The notes: generated by a model not told the origin, from the letters alone. Positions 15,436-25,186 are shown, counted from the stretch's first letter. The stretch is 64,000 nt of DNA from Exercitatus varius (GCF_029577735.1 NZ_JARQTO010000001.1:496001-560000), one strand, 5' to 3'. Program-made: numbers and translations.

Positions 15436-17676
15436 ATGGGAAAATATAAAAAACTGTGGGCGATCCTAGTCATCGTACTCACTGTAACCTTTACGATACT
15501 CGGTTATATGGGCGTTGAAGTTTATCGTCAGGCACCACCGATTCCCAAAGCTTATGTGTCTGAAACCGGCGAAACGGTGATAACGGAAAGCGATATTCTC
15601 GCCGGTCAAACCGCTTGGCAGACAACCGGTGGTATGGAAGTGGGATCTCTTTTGGGGCACGGTGCATACCAAGCGCCGGACTGGACGGCCGATTGGCTTC
15701 ATCGCGAATTAACCGAATGGCTGGATATTACGGCACAAACCATGTTTCAAAAAACATATGCCGAATTAGATCCGACCGCTCAAGCCGCGTTACAGGCTGC
15801 CTTACGCGAAGAATATCGCCATCATAGCCGCGTGAATGAAGACGGCAATGTCGTATTATCCAATACCCGTTTACAGGCAATTCGTCAAACCGCTGATTAT
15901 TACGATAAATTATATGGCGATGATCCATCAATGATTCCAACCCGTGAATCCTTTGCAATGAAAAACAATACACTGCCGAGTTCCGAAGCTCGTCAGAAAT
16001 TATCGGATTTTTTCTTCTGGACAGCCTGGGCGGCATCCACTAGCCGGCCGAATGCGGAAGTCACTTACACTAACAATTGGCCACACGAACCCTTGATTAA
16101 TAATGTACCGACGACGGAAAACATTATGTGGTCACTGATTTCTATCGTCTGCTTAATTGCCGGTATCGGATTCCTGATCTGGGGCTATTCTTTCTTTCGC
16201 AATCATAATGAGAAAGTGCCTGAAGCGCCGACAACCGATCCTCTGTTAAAATTAAATTTAACGCCGTCACAAAAAGCGTTAGGGAAATATGTCTTTCTGA
16301 CTTTGGCATTATTTGTAGTCCAAGTCGGGTTAGGCGGTGTATTGGCGCATTACACGGTTGAAGGTCAAAAATTCTACGGCTTGGATATTTCTCAACTGCT
16401 CCCTTATTCCTTAATCCGAACCTGGCATATTCAATCCGCTTTGTTCTGGATTGCAACAGGTTTTTTAACTGCCGGCCTATTTCTGGCTCCGGTTATCAAC
16501 GGCGGAAAAGATCCGAAATATCAGAAGTTCGGGGTAAATTTCCTGTTCTTTGCATTATTGCTCGTGGTAATCGGTTCTTACAGCGGTAACTTCTTTGCAT
16601 TGAGCCACCGGATTCCTACGGAACTAAACTTCTGGTTCGGTCATCAAGGCTATGAATACTTAGACTTAGGACGTTTCTGGCAATTACTGTTATTTGTAGG
16701 TTTCCTGGTTTGGTTATGGTTGATGCTACGATGCACGCGTCATTCTTTCAAACAGAACGGTGACAAAAACTTACTTGCCATTTTTATCGCTTCAATTATC
16801 GGTGTCGGACTCTTCTACGGACCGGGGTTATTCTATGGTGAACATTCCACTATCACGATAATGGAATATTGGCGTTGGTGGGTCGTGCACTTATGGGTGG
16901 AAGGCTTCTTTGAAGTATTTGCGACCTGTGCATTAGCATTTATTTTCTACAATCTGGGATTAGTCAGCTATCATAGTGCAACCATCGCCTCATTGATGGC
17001 GGGAAGCCTGTTCCTTGTAGGCGGTATTCCTGGAACTGCACATCATTTCTATTTTTCAGGTACAACAACACCGGCATTAGCCGCCGGTGCAGTATTTTCC
17101 GCATTGGAAGTCGTGCCGTTGGTGCTTTTGGGAAATGAGGCCTATGAACATTGGTCATATCAACATAGAACCACATGGATGCAAAAATTACGTTGGCCTT
17201 TAATGTGCTTCGTTGCTGTAGCGTTCTGGAATATGTTGGGTGCCGGTGTATTCGGCTTCCTGATTAACCCACCGATTTCATTATTTTACCTGCAAGGTTT
17301 AAATACTACCGCCGTCCACGCGCATGCCGCTCTATTCGGCGTGTACGGGTTCCTGGCATTAGGTTTCGTATTACTTGTAGCGCGTTACTTAAAACCTGAT
17401 TTCCAATTCAATGAGAAACTCATGAAAACAGGTTTCTGGTCAATGAATGCAGGTTTAGTACTGATGATTGCCATCAGCTTACTGCCAATCGGCTTATACC
17501 AGGTTTCCGCCAGTATCAGCGAAGGGTTATGGTATGCCCGTAGCGAGGGTTTTCTACAACAGGATTTTCTCCAGACATTGCGCTGGTTACGCACGATCGG
17601 TGATTTAATCCTGATCTTTGGCGCCGTATTATTTGCCTATGAAGTAACGCGATTAACGTTCAGTCATAAAAAATAA
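15436..17676 (+). CDS. norB: Quinol-dependent nitric oxide reductase (qNor)
   Basis: A 746-residue inner-membrane enzyme that reduces NO to N2O with electrons from quinol. It is the single-subunit form: a fused N-terminal extension (first helix, then a periplasmic stretch including ILAGQTAWQTTGGMEVGSLL) precedes a 12-helix haem-copper-oxidase-like core with conserved histidines, for example in SLIRTWHIQSALFW, WWVVHLWVEGFFE, GTAHHFYFSG and TAVHAHAALFGVYG. AAGGAG lies 7 bases before the ATG. It is monocistronic, with its own promoter, a candidate operator and a downstream terminator. No accessory norQ/D genes are near. In a host-associated bacterium it would detoxify host NO or serve denitrification-like respiration. 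Confidence 0.96.
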   Translation: MGKYKKLWAILVIVLTVTFTILGYMGVEVYRQAPPIPKAYVSETGETVITESDILAGQTAWQTTGGMEVGSLLGHGAYQAPDWTADWLHRELTEWLDITAQTMFQKTYAELDPTAQAALQAALREEYRHHSRVNEDGNVVLSNTRLQAIRQTADYYDKLYGDDPSMIPTRESFAMKNNTLPSSEARQKLSDFFFWTAWAASTSRPNAEVTYTNNWPHEPLINNVPTTENIMWSLISIVCLIAGIGFLIWGYSFFRNHNEKVPEAPTTDPLLKLNLTPSQKALGKYVFLTLALFVVQVGLGGVLAHYTVEGQKFYGLDISQLLPYSLIRTWHIQSALFWIATGFLTAGLFLAPVINGGKDPKYQKFGVNFLFFALLLVVIGSYSGNFFALSHRIPTELNFWFGHQGYEYLDLGRFWQLLLFVGFLVWLWLMLRCTRHSFKQNGDKNLLAIFIASIIGVGLFYGPGLFYGEHSTITIMEYWRWWVVHLWVEGFFEVFATCALAFIFYNLGLVSYHSATIASLMAGSLFLVGGIPGTAHHFYFSGTTTPALAAGAVFSALEVVPLVLLGNEAYEHWSYQHRTTWMQKLRWPLMCFVAVAFWNMLGAGVFGFLINPPISLFYLQGLNTTAVHAHAALFGVYGFLALGFVLLVARYLKPDFQFNEKLMKTGFWSMNAGLVLMIAISLLPIGLYQVSASISEGLWYARSEGFLQQDFLQTLRWLRTIGDLILIFGAVLFAYEVTRLTFSHKK

Positions 17677-17715
17677 CCACAATAAAATATTCAGAATATG
17701 CCAATATAAGGTAAA

Positions 17716-17748
17716 AAAAGCCATCTTTTCACAAAGACGGCTTTTTAA
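17716..17748. terminator. Terminator between norB and glpF
   Basis: AAAAAGCCATCTT pairs with AAGACGGCTTTTT (one mismatch) across a short loop; A- and T-tracts on both sides allow function for both convergent genes. Confidence 0.85.
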
Positions 17749-17766
17749 TTTGACCGAAATATTCCG

Positions 17767-18507
17767 TTACATAATCGCATTATAAGCGACTGCCGCAATA
17801 ATACCGCCAATCATTGGACCCACAACGGGCACCCATGCATAAGCCCAGTCCGCCGGTGTGTTGAGTTTTTTACCTAAGCACGCTAATGCGATACGCGGTC
17901 CCAGGTCTCGAGCAGGATTAATGGCGTAACCGGTTGTACCGCCCAAACTTAAACCGATTGCCCAAACCAGAATTGCGACCGGTAAAGCGCCGATTGAACC
18001 TAAACCTATCGGTGCCGGTGTGTCTGAACCGGGCAACATGACATGGCCGGATGAAATAAAGAAGATGATAGAAACTAAAACAACGGTTCCAATGATTTCG
18101 CAGAACAAGTTATTTGCATAGTTACGAATTGCCGGTTCCGTTGAGAAACAAGCGCGTTTTGAAGCCGCATCGTCTGTAGCGAGGAAGTGATCGCGGTAGA
18201 ATAAATAGACGATGAATCCGCCAAGCACACCGCCGGCAATTTGCGCGGCAATATAACCGGGAACCATTGCCCAATCAAATGAACCTTTCACGGCAACGCC
18301 GATCGTGACTGCCGGATTTAAATGTGCACCGCTATATTCCCCCGTCGCCACGACCGCAACATATACGGCAAATGCCCACGCGGTTGTAATCACAATCCAA
18401 CCGGAACCGTTACCTTTTGTTTTGTTTAAGCACACATTGGCAACTACGCCGTTACCCATTAAGACTAATAGTGCCGTGCCTAAAAATTCGGCTAAATAAG
18501 CGTTCAT
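17767..18507 (-). CDS. glpF: Glycerol uptake facilitator GlpF
   Basis: An aquaglyceroporin of 246 residues with six membrane helices and two half-helices. The two pore motifs are HLNPAVT and NPARDLGPR; the D after the second NPA is the mark of glycerol rather than water channels. It lets glycerol cross the inner membrane by facilitated diffusion. It is divergent from glpK, with operators in the 388-base space between, instead of forming the glpFK operon of E. coli. Confidence 0.95.
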   Translation of the reverse strand: MNAYLAEFLGTALLVLMGNGVVANVCLNKTKGNGSGWIVITTAWAFAVYVAVVATGEYSGAHLNPAVTIGVAVKGSFDWAMVPGYIAAQIAGGVLGGFIVYLFYRDHFLATDDAASKRACFSTEPAIRNYANNLFCEIIGTVVLVSIIFFISSGHVMLPGSDTPAPIGLGSIGALPVAILVWAIGLSLGGTTGYAINPARDLGPRIALACLGKKLNTPADWAYAWVPVVGPMIGGIIAAVAYNAIM

Positions 18508-18895
18508 AAGAAAATCTCCATATTATTGATGAACTATAATGTTCTTTTTCAAAAACATAAATCGGCAATTTCGTTCGTTTTCAATCAAGCAATATTTTAG
18601 AGACTTATGTGACTGAGCGTTATTATCTGGCTTTATCTTGCAATAAAGCAATAACGCCTTATCTCTTTTTTTCTAAAATGTTAACTGGATCACATTATTT
18701 TTCGAAAAATGTTTAATGTTGATAAATTTTTGTGACGAAGTTCAAAAATTTGAAAAATAACCATTTAATTTATGCGCATATTCGATTAACGTATGACTGC
18801 AATTTGTTCGTTTACGCTCAAAGAATGTTAACTGGCTTTCTATGTGCATAGAAAATAAACGATTTAATCCGATAAACATCCGAAGGAAATTTATT
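18508..18895. promoter_or_regulatory. Divergent glpF-glpK control region
   Basis: The 388 bases hold several candidate sites. A CRP-like half-perfect site TGTGACGAAGTTCAAA is at 18731-18746. A GlpR-like sequence ATATTCGATTAACGTAT is at 18778-18794 (compare the E. coli type TATGTTCGATAACGAACATA), and a second, weaker one around TTTGTTCGTTTACGCTCAAA at 18803-18822. Catabolite activation and glycerol-3-phosphate-sensitive repression are therefore likely. No gene is seen. Confidence 0.6.
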
Positions 18896-20404
18896 ATGGA
18901 CAAAAAATACATTATTGCATTGGATCAAGGAACGACCAGCTCTCGTGCCGTCTTACTCGACCACGATGCAAACATCGTAGAAATCGCCCAACGCGAATTT
19001 ACACAAATTTATCCGCAAGCCGGTTGGGTTGAACATAATCCGATGGAAATCTGGGCGACCCAAAGTTCAACCTTAAACGAAGTGGTGGCAAAAGCCGGTA
19101 TTACTTCTGATCAAATTGCCGCAATCGGCATTACCAACCAACGTGAAACCACCATCGTATGGGAAAAAGAAACCGGTACGCCGGTTTATAACGCTATTGT
19201 ATGGCAATGCCGTCGCACTTCCGATATTACCGATAAATTAAAAGCGGACGGTTATGAAGATTATATCCGTCAAACCACAGGTTTAGTGGTGGACCCTTAT
19301 TTCTCAGGTACTAAAGTCAAATGGATTCTGGATAACGTAGAAGGCGCGCGGGCGAAAGCGGAACGCGGCGAGCTGTTATTCGGTACGGTAGATACCTGGC
19401 TGGTATGGAAATTAACCCAAGGTCGCGTGCATGTAACGGACTACACCAACGCTTCCCGCACCATGTTATTCAACATTCATACCAAACAATGGGATGACAA
19501 AATGCTGGAAATCCTGAATATTCCGCGTTCAATGTTGCCTGAAGTGAGAAATTCTTCCGAAATTTACGGCCAGACCAATATCGGTGGTAAAGGCGGCGTG
19601 CGTATTCCGGTTGCCGGTATGGCCGGTGACCAACAAGCTGCCCTTTACGGTCATTTATGCGTGACCGCCGGTCAAGCCAAAAACACCTACGGTACCGGCT
19701 GCTTTATGTTGCTTCACACCGGCGACAAAGCCATTACGTCTAAAAACGGTTTGTTAACCACTATCGCCTGTAACGCCAAAGGTGAACCGGAATATGCGCT
19801 TGAAGGTTCCGTTTTCATTGCCGGCGCCTCCATCCAATGGTTGCGCGACGAACTCAAAATTGTGCACGACAGTTACGACAGTGAATACTTCGCTACCAAA
19901 GTACCAAGCACGAACGGCGTTTATGTGGTGCCGGCGTTTACCGGTTTAGGTGCGCCGTATTGGGATCCGTACGCGCGCGGGGCAATCTTAGGTTTATCCC
20001 GTGGCGCCAATCGCAATCATATTGTGCGCGCTACCTTGGAATCTATCGCTTACCAAACCCGAGACGTGCTGGAAGCAATGCAATCCGACTCCGGTGAAAA
20101 ACTGAAATATCTCCGTGTGGACGGTGGCGCCACCGCCAATAATTTCTTAATGCAATTCCAGGCGGATATTCTGGATGTCAATGTTGAACGTCCGGTCGTC
20201 AAAGAAGTGACTGCGTTAGGCGCGGCCTATCTTGCCGGTCTTGCCGTCGGATTCTGGAAAGATTTAAGCGAATTACAAGACAAAGCCCGCGTAGAACGCA
20301 CCTTCACGCCGGATAACGACAACGAAAAACGCGAACGTCGTTACAAAGGCTGGAAAAAAGCGGTTCGCCGTGCGCTTGAATGGGCGAAAGAAGACGCGGA
20401 ATAA
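18896..20404 (+). CDS. glpK: Glycerol kinase
   Basis: GlpK, 502 residues, phosphorylates glycerol to glycerol 3-phosphate and so traps what GlpF admits. FGGY-family features are clear: IALDQGTTSSRAVLLDHD at the N-terminus, ITNQRETT, NAIVWQCRRT, and the C-terminal LRVDGGATANNFLMQFQAD. The ATG at 18896 follows AAGGA and matches the family start; longer in-frame readings are not supported. It ends before an uptake-signal hairpin. Glycerol is the more reduced carbon source favoured for succinate formation in this group. Confidence 0.97.
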   Translation: MDKKYIIALDQGTTSSRAVLLDHDANIVEIAQREFTQIYPQAGWVEHNPMEIWATQSSTLNEVVAKAGITSDQIAAIGITNQRETTIVWEKETGTPVYNAIVWQCRRTSDITDKLKADGYEDYIRQTTGLVVDPYFSGTKVKWILDNVEGARAKAERGELLFGTVDTWLVWKLTQGRVHVTDYTNASRTMLFNIHTKQWDDKMLEILNIPRSMLPEVRNSSEIYGQTNIGGKGGVRIPVAGMAGDQQAALYGHLCVTAGQAKNTYGTGCFMLLHTGDKAITSKNGLLTTIACNAKGEPEYALEGSVFIAGASIQWLRDELKIVHDSYDSEYFATKVPSTNGVYVVPAFTGLGAPYWDPYARGAILGLSRGANRNHIVRATLESIAYQTRDVLEAMQSDSGEKLKYLRVDGGATANNFLMQFQADILDVNVERPVVKEVTALGAAYLAGLAVGFWKDLSELQDKARVERTFTPDNDNEKRERRYKGWKKAVRRALEWAKEDAE

Positions 20405-20443
20405 GGCTCTCAAAACGCTCGAATAAAATAATGGCTCTAAACC

Positions 20444-20488
20444 AAAGTGCGGTCGAAAAAAGTGAAGTTTTTTCGCCGCACTTTTTTA
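20444..20488 (+). terminator. Terminator after glpK (uptake-signal dyad)
   Basis: AAAGTGCGGTCGAAAAAA pairs with TTTTTTCGCCGCACTTT; the second arm carries a one-base variant of the uptake signal and is followed by T-rich sequence. Confidence 0.8.
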
Positions 20489-20496
20489 TTAACCTA

Positions 20497-20525
20497 AAAA
20501 AACCACCTTTTATAAGGTGGCTTTA
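20497..20525 (-). terminator. Terminator after tyrA
   Basis: On the minus strand, CCACCTTATAAAAGGTGG is followed by TTTTTTT. It lies 14 bases past the tyrA stop. Confidence 0.85.
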
Positions 20526-20538
20526 ACTAAGTACCGGA

Positions 20539-21666
20539 TTAGTTATGATGGCGATAGTCGTTCGCCTGTTGCAGCAACTGACGGCTTTCTTTCATAAATT
20601 GTTCGGAATATTCGCCGAACCATTCGCGTACCTGATTAAACGCTTTGATAAAGCCGGCTTTATCACCGTTTTCAAAAAATTTCAGACTTTCTTCATAACT
20701 TTGTTTCAAACTCTCGATCACCGCCAGGTTTTCCGGTTTATCCATAATAATGTCGGCGTAAAGTTCGCCGTCTTGTGCGAATAAGCGCCCGATCATCGCC
20801 AATTCCAGACGATAAATCGGTGAGGATAACGCCAGAATATTCGCCAGTTTGATAGGCTGACGGGAAAGGTGATAACCGTTGGCAAAAGTCGAAAAATGAC
20901 GTAGCGCCTGAATATAAGTCATGCTGTGATCATGCTCGGCGGCGTCCACTTGATAGACTTTTGCACCCCAAATCCCGATTTGTTCCAGCAACCATTCGTA
21001 ACGTTCGGGGTAACGTCCGTCGCAGCGCACCACAATTTGTTTCGCCATACTGGCAATATCCGGCCCGAACATCGGATGTAATCCCACCACTGCGCCGCTG
21101 TGCACTTCCAGCATTTTTTCCAGAGGACGACGCTTCACGGAAGTTAAATCCGTCAAAAGCATATTTTCCGTAAGATAAGGTTTCAGCCGCTCAATGGTTT
21201 CCAGCGTTTTGGCGATAGGCACACACACTATCACCACATCGGCACCGGCTAAAATTTTGCCCGCATTTTCCCAATCTCGGCTGCCCATGGCGTCTACATG
21301 ATAACCCGAAGCACGCAGAAAACGGGCGAACAAACCGCCTAACTTGCCGTTTCCGCCTACAATCACAATTTTCTTGACGGCGGGATTCACGGTTTTAAAT
21401 CCGTAATCATTTTCGCTGGCATAAGATTCCCGCATTAAACGGCGTAAAACGTCTTCGATTAAATCGGCCGGTACGCCCGCTTTTTCCGCTTCCTGACGGC
21501 GTGCCGCCAGCATATCCGCTTCGCGTTCCGGTACGTAAATAGGCAATCCGTGTTTATGTTTCACTTCGCCCACTTTTTTCACTAATGCCAAACGTTTGGC
21601 AAACAGCTCGATCAGTTCCTTATCCAGGACATCAATTTCTTTTCTGATTTTTTTCAGTGCTTCCAT
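20539..21666 (-). CDS. tyrA: Chorismate mutase / prephenate dehydrogenase (T-protein)
   Basis: A 375-residue fusion enzyme for tyrosine synthesis. Residues 1-~90 are an AroQ chorismate mutase (KIRKEIDVLDKELIELFAKR). Residues from about 100 on are prephenate dehydrogenase, with the NAD motif KIVIVGGNGKLGGLFARFL and GLHPMFGPD, which binds the substrate. It follows aroF in the same direction as in the E. coli aroF-tyrA operon, but 137 bases apart, with a hairpin between them, so partial uncoupling is possible. Confidence 0.96.
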   Translation of the reverse strand: MEALKKIRKEIDVLDKELIELFAKRLALVKKVGEVKHKHGLPIYVPEREADMLAARRQEAEKAGVPADLIEDVLRRLMRESYASENDYGFKTVNPAVKKIVIVGGNGKLGGLFARFLRASGYHVDAMGSRDWENAGKILAGADVVIVCVPIAKTLETIERLKPYLTENMLLTDLTSVKRRPLEKMLEVHSGAVVGLHPMFGPDIASMAKQIVVRCDGRYPERYEWLLEQIGIWGAKVYQVDAAEHDHSMTYIQALRHFSTFANGYHLSRQPIKLANILALSSPIYRLELAMIGRLFAQDGELYADIIMDKPENLAVIESLKQSYEESLKFFENGDKAGFIKAFNQVREWFGEYSEQFMKESRQLLQQANDYRHHN

Positions 21667-21690
21667 TCCGATTTTCTCTAAATACGGGAA

Positions 21691-21714
21691 AAGGACGCGA
21701 AATCCGCGTCCTTA
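21691..21714 (-). terminator. Hairpin between aroF and tyrA
   Basis: AAGGACGCG and CGCGTCCTT form a strong stem, followed on the minus strand by only four T residues. It could attenuate read-through from aroF into tyrA or stabilise the aroF message end. Confidence 0.55.
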
Positions 21715-21803
21715 AAAGCGGTTAATGCATAAAGTGCGGTCAAAAAAACGCGAGTTTTTTAACCCTTCGCCATAGCGGCGACCACCGTTGATTTCGGGCT
21801 ATT

Positions 21804-22853
21804 TTAGCGATTTTTCAATTCGCCCGCAATTTTACGCAACAGGCTGTCCGTGGTTTCCCAATCAATGCAGGCGTCGGTGATGGACACGCCGTATTTCATT
21901 TCACTGACCGGTTGATCCGCCGATTGGTTGCCGGCATTAATGTTACTTTCAATCATCAGACCGATAATGGATTTGCCCCCTTGCATTAATTGTTGCAGCG
22001 CATCCTCCGCCACCAGCGGCTGACGGCGGTAATCTTTATTGGAGTTACCGTGGCTGCAATCGATCATAATCGCGGATTCCAAACCGGCTTTTTCCAGTTC
22101 TTCTTCGCATTTTTTCACGAATTCCGCCGCATAATTCGGCGCTTTCCCGCCGCGTAAAATCACATGGCCGTCCGGATTGCCTTCGGTATGCAGTAAATTC
22201 ACCTGGCCTTGTTGATTAATGCCGATGAAACTGTGTCCCATAGACGCGGCTTTCATGGCGTTGATAGCGGTGCCCAGGCTGCCGTCCGTGCCGTTTTTGA
22301 ATCCTACCGCCATGGATAAACCGGATGCCAGTTCGCGGTGAGTTTGCGATTCGGTGGTACGTGCGCCGATAGCCGACCAACTGAATAAATCCGCCAAATA
22401 TTGCGGAGTCATCGGATCTAACGCTTCCGTCGCCAGCGGCAATCCCATATCCGCCAGATCCAGCAACAATTTACGGGCAATATGCAAACCGCTTTCCACA
22501 TCAAAAGAGCCGTCGATTTTCGGATCATTAATTAATCCTTTCCAACCCACGGTCGTACGCGGTTTTTCAAAATAAACCCGCATCACAATATAAAGCTGAT
22601 CCTTCAATTGCTCCGACAACGCTTTCAACCGTCTTGCATAATCCAGCGCCGCAACGGGATCATGCACGGAACAAGGACCGATAACCACCAACAAACGAGG
22701 ATCTTTTTTATGAATAATATCGGCGATTTCACGACGGTGCGTTTCCACCTGCGTGCGCAAATGGGCGGGTAACGGCAATTTCTTTTTCAGTTCGGCGGGA
22801 GTAATCAAAACTTTTTCGTCAACGATATGAATATTGTGAATGCTGTCTTTCAT
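21804..22853 (-). CDS. aroF: DAHP synthase, tyrosine-sensitive type
   Basis: 3-Deoxy-D-arabino-heptulosonate 7-phosphate synthase, 349 residues, condenses PEP and erythrose 4-phosphate at the entry of the shikimate pathway. Motifs LLVVIGPCSVHDP, MRVYFEKPRTTVGWKGL and IGARTTESQTHREL are typical of the AroAIa class. Of the three E. coli isozymes it reads closest to AroF (for example NNVHITDEQVLMTPEQLK versus HNIHIVDEKVLITPAELK). That identity, the tyrA neighbour and the TyrR-like box support tyrosine sensitivity. The ATG at 22853 follows AAGGA; an earlier in-frame ATG at 22871 is less well placed. Confidence 0.93.
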   Translation of the reverse strand: MKDSIHNIHIVDEKVLITPAELKKKLPLPAHLRTQVETHRREIADIIHKKDPRLLVVIGPCSVHDPVAALDYARRLKALSEQLKDQLYIVMRVYFEKPRTTVGWKGLINDPKIDGSFDVESGLHIARKLLLDLADMGLPLATEALDPMTPQYLADLFSWSAIGARTTESQTHRELASGLSMAVGFKNGTDGSLGTAINAMKAASMGHSFIGINQQGQVNLLHTEGNPDGHVILRGGKAPNYAAEFVKKCEEELEKAGLESAIMIDCSHGNSNKDYRRQPLVAEDALQQLMQGGKSIIGLMIESNINAGNQSADQPVSEMKYGVSITDACIDWETTDSLLRKIAGELKNR

Positions 22854-22887
22854 TTTTATTCCTTGGTTCATTCTTCGTTATTTAAAA

Positions 22888-22905
22888 TGTAAATTTTTGT
22901 GTACA
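22888..22905 (-). promoter_or_regulatory. TyrR-like box upstream of aroF
   Basis: TGTAAATTTTTGTGTACA has the TyrR form TGTAAA-N6-TTTACA with one mismatch. A second symmetric element, TGTAACGCTTACA, follows at 22911-22923. Tyrosine-dependent repression of aroF-tyrA is the likely meaning. Confidence 0.6.
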
Positions 22906-22989
22906 TTTAATGTAACGCTTACATTACACTATAAATTTTCCGATTGCAACGGCTAATTACAACGGATAATAAAAAACATTAAAAAAAAT

Positions 22990-23036
22990 GACCGCACTTT
23001 ACGTCCATCGTTAGAAAGACAGAAAAGTGCGGTCAA
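22990..23036 (-). terminator. Terminator after sppA (inverted uptake signals)
   Basis: GACCGCACTTT and AAAAGTGCGGTC face each other across about 22 bases, just past the sppA stop. Confidence 0.8.
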
Positions 23037-23046
23037 ATTTTATACA

Positions 23047-24921
23047 TTATTTTACGCTGCCGCAGTTCAGGCAATATAAATACTGTCCTTTCGGATCATT
23101 AAAACGGCTCAATACGCCAAGCTGTTGCTGCACGGTTTTGACGTTTTTCGGCACGCCGACGGCATCCAGCAGGGAAGTTTGAATCAACGCGCCGGCTTCG
23201 CTTCTCAGCTCTTTCAACCAGGCGCGAATGCCTTGCGGCTCGTCTATCAGCCATGACACGGAATAATCCGGTTTTTTATCTTCCGGCAAATCTTTTGTCG
23301 CCAATTCAAACGCTTTAAGCACGGCGACATCAAAATTACCCAGTTCATCCACCAGACGATGTTTCACCGCATCCTGCCCTAACCAAACCTGTCCTTGCGC
23401 CACTTGGTCGACTTGTTCTTTCGTCATATGGCGCCCCTCGCTCACTACACGTAAAAATTCATCGTAGCCATGTTCGATTTCCAGCTGATAAATATCTTTT
23501 ACTTCTTTCGATAAAGACTCCAGCGGAGAAATGTCCGCCAACGGCGAGGTGCTGACGCCGTCCGCCGCCACGCCTATGTTTTTGGCGGTTTTCTCAAAAG
23601 TCGGGAACATGGCGAAAATGCCGATTGAGCCCGTTAAGGTGTTTTTATCCGCTACAATATAATCCGCCGTGCTGGAAATCCAATAGCCGCCGGAAGCCGC
23701 CATGCCGCCCATGGAAACCACGACCGGTTTGCCTTTTTTCTGAAGTGCGGTCAATTCCTGGCGAATTTTTTCCGAAGCGAATGCGCTGCCGCCCGGGCTG
23801 TTCACCCGCAGCACCAAGGCTTTGATCCGCTCGTCCGTTTGCGCCTGATGAAGCAATTGTACGATGGTATCGCCGCCGACATCCTGATTATCGCTTTCGC
23901 CGTCAATAATGGTTCCTTCCACATTCACCACGGCGATGTTGAACTCTTTTTCCGTGCCGGTAATCCGATCCGGCAAGGCGGCAAGATAAATATCAAAATC
24001 CACTTGTTTCGCTAAACCGTCTTCATCTTTACCAAAAAGTGCGGTCAGTTTTTCATTCATTTCCGAAGGCGTCGCCAGCGTCGTGACTAACTGACGCTGC
24101 ACCGCATAGCGGGTATCATTCCCGTTCAGTGTTTTCAATTCCTGCAAATAACGGTTGGCGTCGGGCAATACTTGCGAAGTCTGAATTTTGCGGTTTTGAG
24201 CCACTTGCTGTTTATAATTATCCCACATGCCGTTCATCCATAAAGCGGCGTTGGCTTTGGCTTCCGGCGACATATCATCGCGTAAAAACGGCTCGACGGC
24301 GGATTTATAAGTACCGACGCGGAATATATGAGGCGTAATTTCCAATTTGTCCAGCATGGATTTGAAATAAAGATTTTTCGCCGTCATCCCTTTAATGTCC
24401 ACGGCACCTACCGGGTTCAGATAAATTTCATCGGCAAAACTGGCCAGATAATATTGCGCCTGCGTGTAATTATCCGCGTGTACAATCACCGGTTTGCCCG
24501 ACGTTTTAAAATGCCGAAGGGCGTTGCCCACGTAATCCAACGCCGGCAAATCCGCGCCTTCAAAGAAATTCAAATCCAGCACTAAGCCTTTAATGCGCTC
24601 GTCATCTTTGGCATTTTCAATGGCATAAACTACATCGAAAGTCGAAATCTGCATAGGTACGTTTTCGCTGTTTACTTCCTGCAACGCTTTCTGCCAGGTT
24701 ACGTTTTCGTCGCGATTATCCGTCAAATAACCGTCCAGATTCAATCGTAATGCACCTTGATCACCCACCAGCTCGGTAACGCTCGCTTTATGAGAAAAAA
24801 ACAGGCTAAATAGGGTTAAAGTCAGTAAAATGAACACCAGAAAAAACAGGTTCATCACCACATCGCGGATAAAATTCAGCGCCCGCCATGCATATTTCAC
24901 CAGATTAAAAAGAAATTTCAT
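23047..24921 (-). CDS. sppA: Protease IV, signal peptide peptidase SppA
   Basis: A 624-residue inner-membrane serine protease with one N-terminal signal anchor (about residues 25-45) and a large periplasmic part that digests released signal peptides. It has the long, tandem-domain form of E. coli SppA: the N-terminal half holds the catalytic lysine (FRVGTYKSAVEPF) and the C-terminal half the serine (SMGGMAASGGYWIS), with NSPGGSAFASE before it. The C-terminus ends in a CLNC pair. It appears monocistronic, with an uptake-signal hairpin after it. Two uptake signals are embedded in the coding sequence near 23745 and 24038. Confidence 0.95.
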   Translation of the reverse strand: MKFLFNLVKYAWRALNFIRDVVMNLFFLVFILLTLTLFSLFFSHKASVTELVGDQGALRLNLDGYLTDNRDENVTWQKALQEVNSENVPMQISTFDVVYAIENAKDDERIKGLVLDLNFFEGADLPALDYVGNALRHFKTSGKPVIVHADNYTQAQYYLASFADEIYLNPVGAVDIKGMTAKNLYFKSMLDKLEITPHIFRVGTYKSAVEPFLRDDMSPEAKANAALWMNGMWDNYKQQVAQNRKIQTSQVLPDANRYLQELKTLNGNDTRYAVQRQLVTTLATPSEMNEKLTALFGKDEDGLAKQVDFDIYLAALPDRITGTEKEFNIAVVNVEGTIIDGESDNQDVGGDTIVQLLHQAQTDERIKALVLRVNSPGGSAFASEKIRQELTALQKKGKPVVVSMGGMAASGGYWISSTADYIVADKNTLTGSIGIFAMFPTFEKTAKNIGVAADGVSTSPLADISPLESLSKEVKDIYQLEIEHGYDEFLRVVSEGRHMTKEQVDQVAQGQVWLGQDAVKHRLVDELGNFDVAVLKAFELATKDLPEDKKPDYSVSWLIDEPQGIRAWLKELRSEAGALIQTSLLDAVGVPKNVKTVQQQLGVLSRFNDPKGQYLYCLNCGSVK

Positions 24922-25070
24922 AACACCTCGCGTTCAGTCAAAATCGCACGTACTATAACAGAAAAACAACGGAATATCAGTGCTTTCATGATGCAGCCTT
25001 AACCGGCTTTTCGCAGAGAAGCCAAAATTCTGTCGATTTTTTACTCTTAATCGCCTGTAAGCGATTGCCC

Positions 25071-25135
25071 GCTCCTTCGGAGCCGTTGGCAGAGGCAACG
25101 TTCAAAATATTAGAGTATTTTGTGACCGCACTTTT
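25071..25135 (-). repeat. USS-tailed interspersed repeat, copy C
   Basis: Read on the minus strand it begins AAAAGTGCGGTC, continues through an AT-rich section to TTTTGAACGTTG, then GCCAACGGCTCCGAAGGAG. The same order of blocks occurs at 51940 and 54140. The inner GTTG...CAAC arms form a small hairpin. Confidence 0.75.
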
Positions 25136-25186
25136 GCCGGCTTTCGACACTTTTTACTTTTCAACAGACAATCCTGTCACTCGCCT

